From assembly GCA_946902875.1 (NCBI GenBank), contig OX336340.1:5415739-5479738 (forward strand): a stretch of DNA of 64,000 nt, read 5' to 3'. This stretch comes from Nematopogon swammerdamellus. Lineage: Eukaryota > Arthropoda > Insecta > Lepidoptera > Adelidae. How positions within the stretch are numbered: the first letter of the stretch is position 1; every line of letters begins with the position of its first letter. Below are positions 62,825 through 64,000 of the stretch, in pieces. The notes below the pieces were generated by a model. The model was not told where the DNA came from, ran no database searches, and worked only from the letters and a program-made list of their open reading frames with translations. The translations under genes and the position numbers were made by a program.

Positions 62825-64000
62825 CTTATAAACTTAATATAATATAATAATAATATAACCGTTTATTGGATGAAAAAAAGACAAAAGCAATATAACAAAA
62901 CACAGAGTAAAAATAAAACTAGATACTAAACTAAAGAAACAATAACAAATAAATAACAATTTTGAAGAAAAACATAGCTAATTATATAACTTTTATAGGT
63001 GAGTACATACTTTAAGTTTCTTTCCTTCATCCAATGGGTGAGGTTATTGCCCTATGGCAATCTCTTCCAGCTCACCCATTAGATTTAAGGGCACTAATTG
63101 TAATGGGGCGCAGCGAACAAGTGCTAAATTGTACGCACCTACAGAAAAAAAAATTATAAAAACACATTATGAATCAATATGAATCAATAAAACGATGGCA
63201 ACCGTGGATGGGGTCGAAAGAGACAGATCACTGTTGCGACAGGTAATGTTCCCTCAGGCGTGATTTGAAAATGTGCACACTCTGTGCACTGCGTATGGGC
63301 TCAGGCAATGCATTCCAGAGCCGCGGAGCATGAACAGAGAAAGAGCGAGACATAAATTCGGACCTGTGTTCCGGGATTAATAATAAGTTGGTTGATGTTG
63401 ACCTCAGAGGGACTCCATGGCCGGCCAGAAGACAGAACATATTTTTTATGTACGTGGGTGTCACGGGGTTCGTTAGAGATTTGTACAGAAAAGTTAATAT
63501 GTGTAGATTGCGTCGATCCCGTATTTTAAGCCACTTGAGTTCTTTCCGGTAGACTGAGACATGGTCATATTTTTTCAGATTAAAGATATATCGAATACAG
63601 GCATTCTGCATGCGTTCTAATTTATCTACTAATTCGCTCTTTAGGTCTAGATAGCATATGTCTGCATAATCAAGAAGGGGGAGTATATATGCTTGAGCAA
63701 GTTGAATTTTGATATGCTTGGGTAGGAATCTTTTCATTTTACGTAGCGAGTGTAAGCTGTAGTAAACCTTTTTGCTAACGTTATTAATATGCTCCTGCCA
63801 CGTAAGATTTTCATCCATGAAGAGACCCAGGTTTTTTACAGATTTCGAGTAGGGAATTGGTGTGCAGTCAACCAGGAGTGATGGTAGGGTGGATTTGTCA
63901 ATCTTTTTTGTTAACTTTCGACTGCCTAGAATTATTGCTTGTGACTTTATCGGATTTATCAACACACCAAACCGCCTAGACCAATCACAGATGCAACGCA
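62825..64000 (-). mobile_element. LINE running off the right edge, with (TTA)n tail
   Basis: Coding at 63228-63998, a 3' UTR of about 370 bp, and a tail of TTA repeats (ATAATATAATAATAATATAA on the plus strand at 62838). A distinct family from 15889. Confidence 0.7.
63228..63998 (-). CDS. LINE reverse transcriptase, C-terminal part (partial, continues beyond the window)
   Basis: Intact minus-strand frame. Reading in from the right edge, RCICDWSRRFGVLINPIKSQ is the segment after the RT catalytic loop. Then VKNLGLFMDENLTWQEHI is the conserved RT block after YXDD, followed by LAQAYILPLLDYADICY, LERMQNACIRYIFNL and the end SFSVHAPRLWNALPEPIR. These match Jockey/CR1/Kiri-like ORF2 C-termini. The true start lies outside the window, so the Met at 63965 is not the real start. 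The absence of stops over 770 bp means the right-hand neighbour sequence may hold a fairly intact element. Confidence 0.85.
   Translation of the reverse strand, partial: RCICDWSRRFGVLINPIKSQAIILGSRKLTKKIDKSTLPSLLVDCTPIPYSKSVKNLGLFMDENLTWQEHINNVSKKVYYSLHSLRKMKRFLPKHIKIQLAQAYILPLLDYADICYLDLKSELVDKLERMQNACIRYIFNLKKYDHVSVYRKELKWLKIRDRRNLHILTFLYKSLTNPVTPTYIKNMFCLLAGHGVPLRSTSTNLLLIPEHRSEFMSRSFSVHAPRLWNALPEPIRSAQSVHIFKSRLREHYLSQQ

Overview
The window looks like a non-coding, transposon-rich stretch of a moth or butterfly (lepidopteran) nuclear genome. Three things point there: the dispersed repeat families are ones I recognise from lepidopteran sequence (for example the one opening CCGGCCAAGTGCGAGTC), SINEs, MITEs and 5'-truncated LINEs nest densely in each other, and the one clear host gene is an insect-specific neuronal adhesion gene split by large introns. 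No bacterial operons, rRNA operons or CRISPR arrays are present.

Host genes. Two minus-strand exons (54682-54889 and 49161-49322) encode the end of Ig domain 1 and the first half of Ig domain 2 of a DPR-interacting protein (DIP/lachesin family, closest to the DIP-eta/epsilon/zeta group). Their splice phases match exactly. The other exons lie outside the window or were not recognised. A minus-strand 80-bp exon at 9998-10077 looks like the first coding exon of a THAP zinc-finger protein, with a GC-rich promoter-like region behind it.

Most notable structure. Inside the 5.36-kb intron between the two DIP exons, the last ~120 bp of the upstream exon plus its 5' splice site and ~29 bp of intron are amplified as a 148-bp tandem array (about 12 extra copies, 52862-54681). 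Every copy keeps a donor site and most of the Ig coding similarity, but carries two in-frame stops. Next to the downstream exon sits a second minisatellite (49024-49136) built from splice-site-like TTTTAGGTA motifs.

Mobile DNA by region. 0-5 kb: gypsy-type integrase tail, chimeric SINEs, a TIR element and a Helitron-like repeat. 5-20 kb: LINE tails, a 100-bp tandem array, the THAP exon, SINEs and a 5'-truncated LINE (15889-17365). 20-24 kb: a ~35-bp minisatellite split by an RTE-like LINE, plus several hairpins. 24-40 kb: nested SINE insertions with target-site duplications, two hAT-like MITEs, and a LINE with a zinc knuckle and endonuclease-like motif inserted in a Helitron-like repeat. 40-49 kb: a foldback element carrying two tRNA-like sequences, a 256-bp palindrome, minisatellites. 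50-64 kb: the DIP array, a Penelope-like element with GIY-YIG domain, a ~390-bp near-perfect palindrome, and a LINE running off the right edge.

SINE system. Labels used here: family A (tRNA-like/5S-rRNA-like head), family B ((TATG)n tail), family C (tRNA-Ser/Leu-like head), family D (the CCGGCCAAGTGCGAGTC repeat). A and C share a central core, and a subfamily of A carries the head of B, so heads, cores and tails appear to have been swapped as modules. All family names and boundaries come from comparing copies inside this window by eye; no database search was run.
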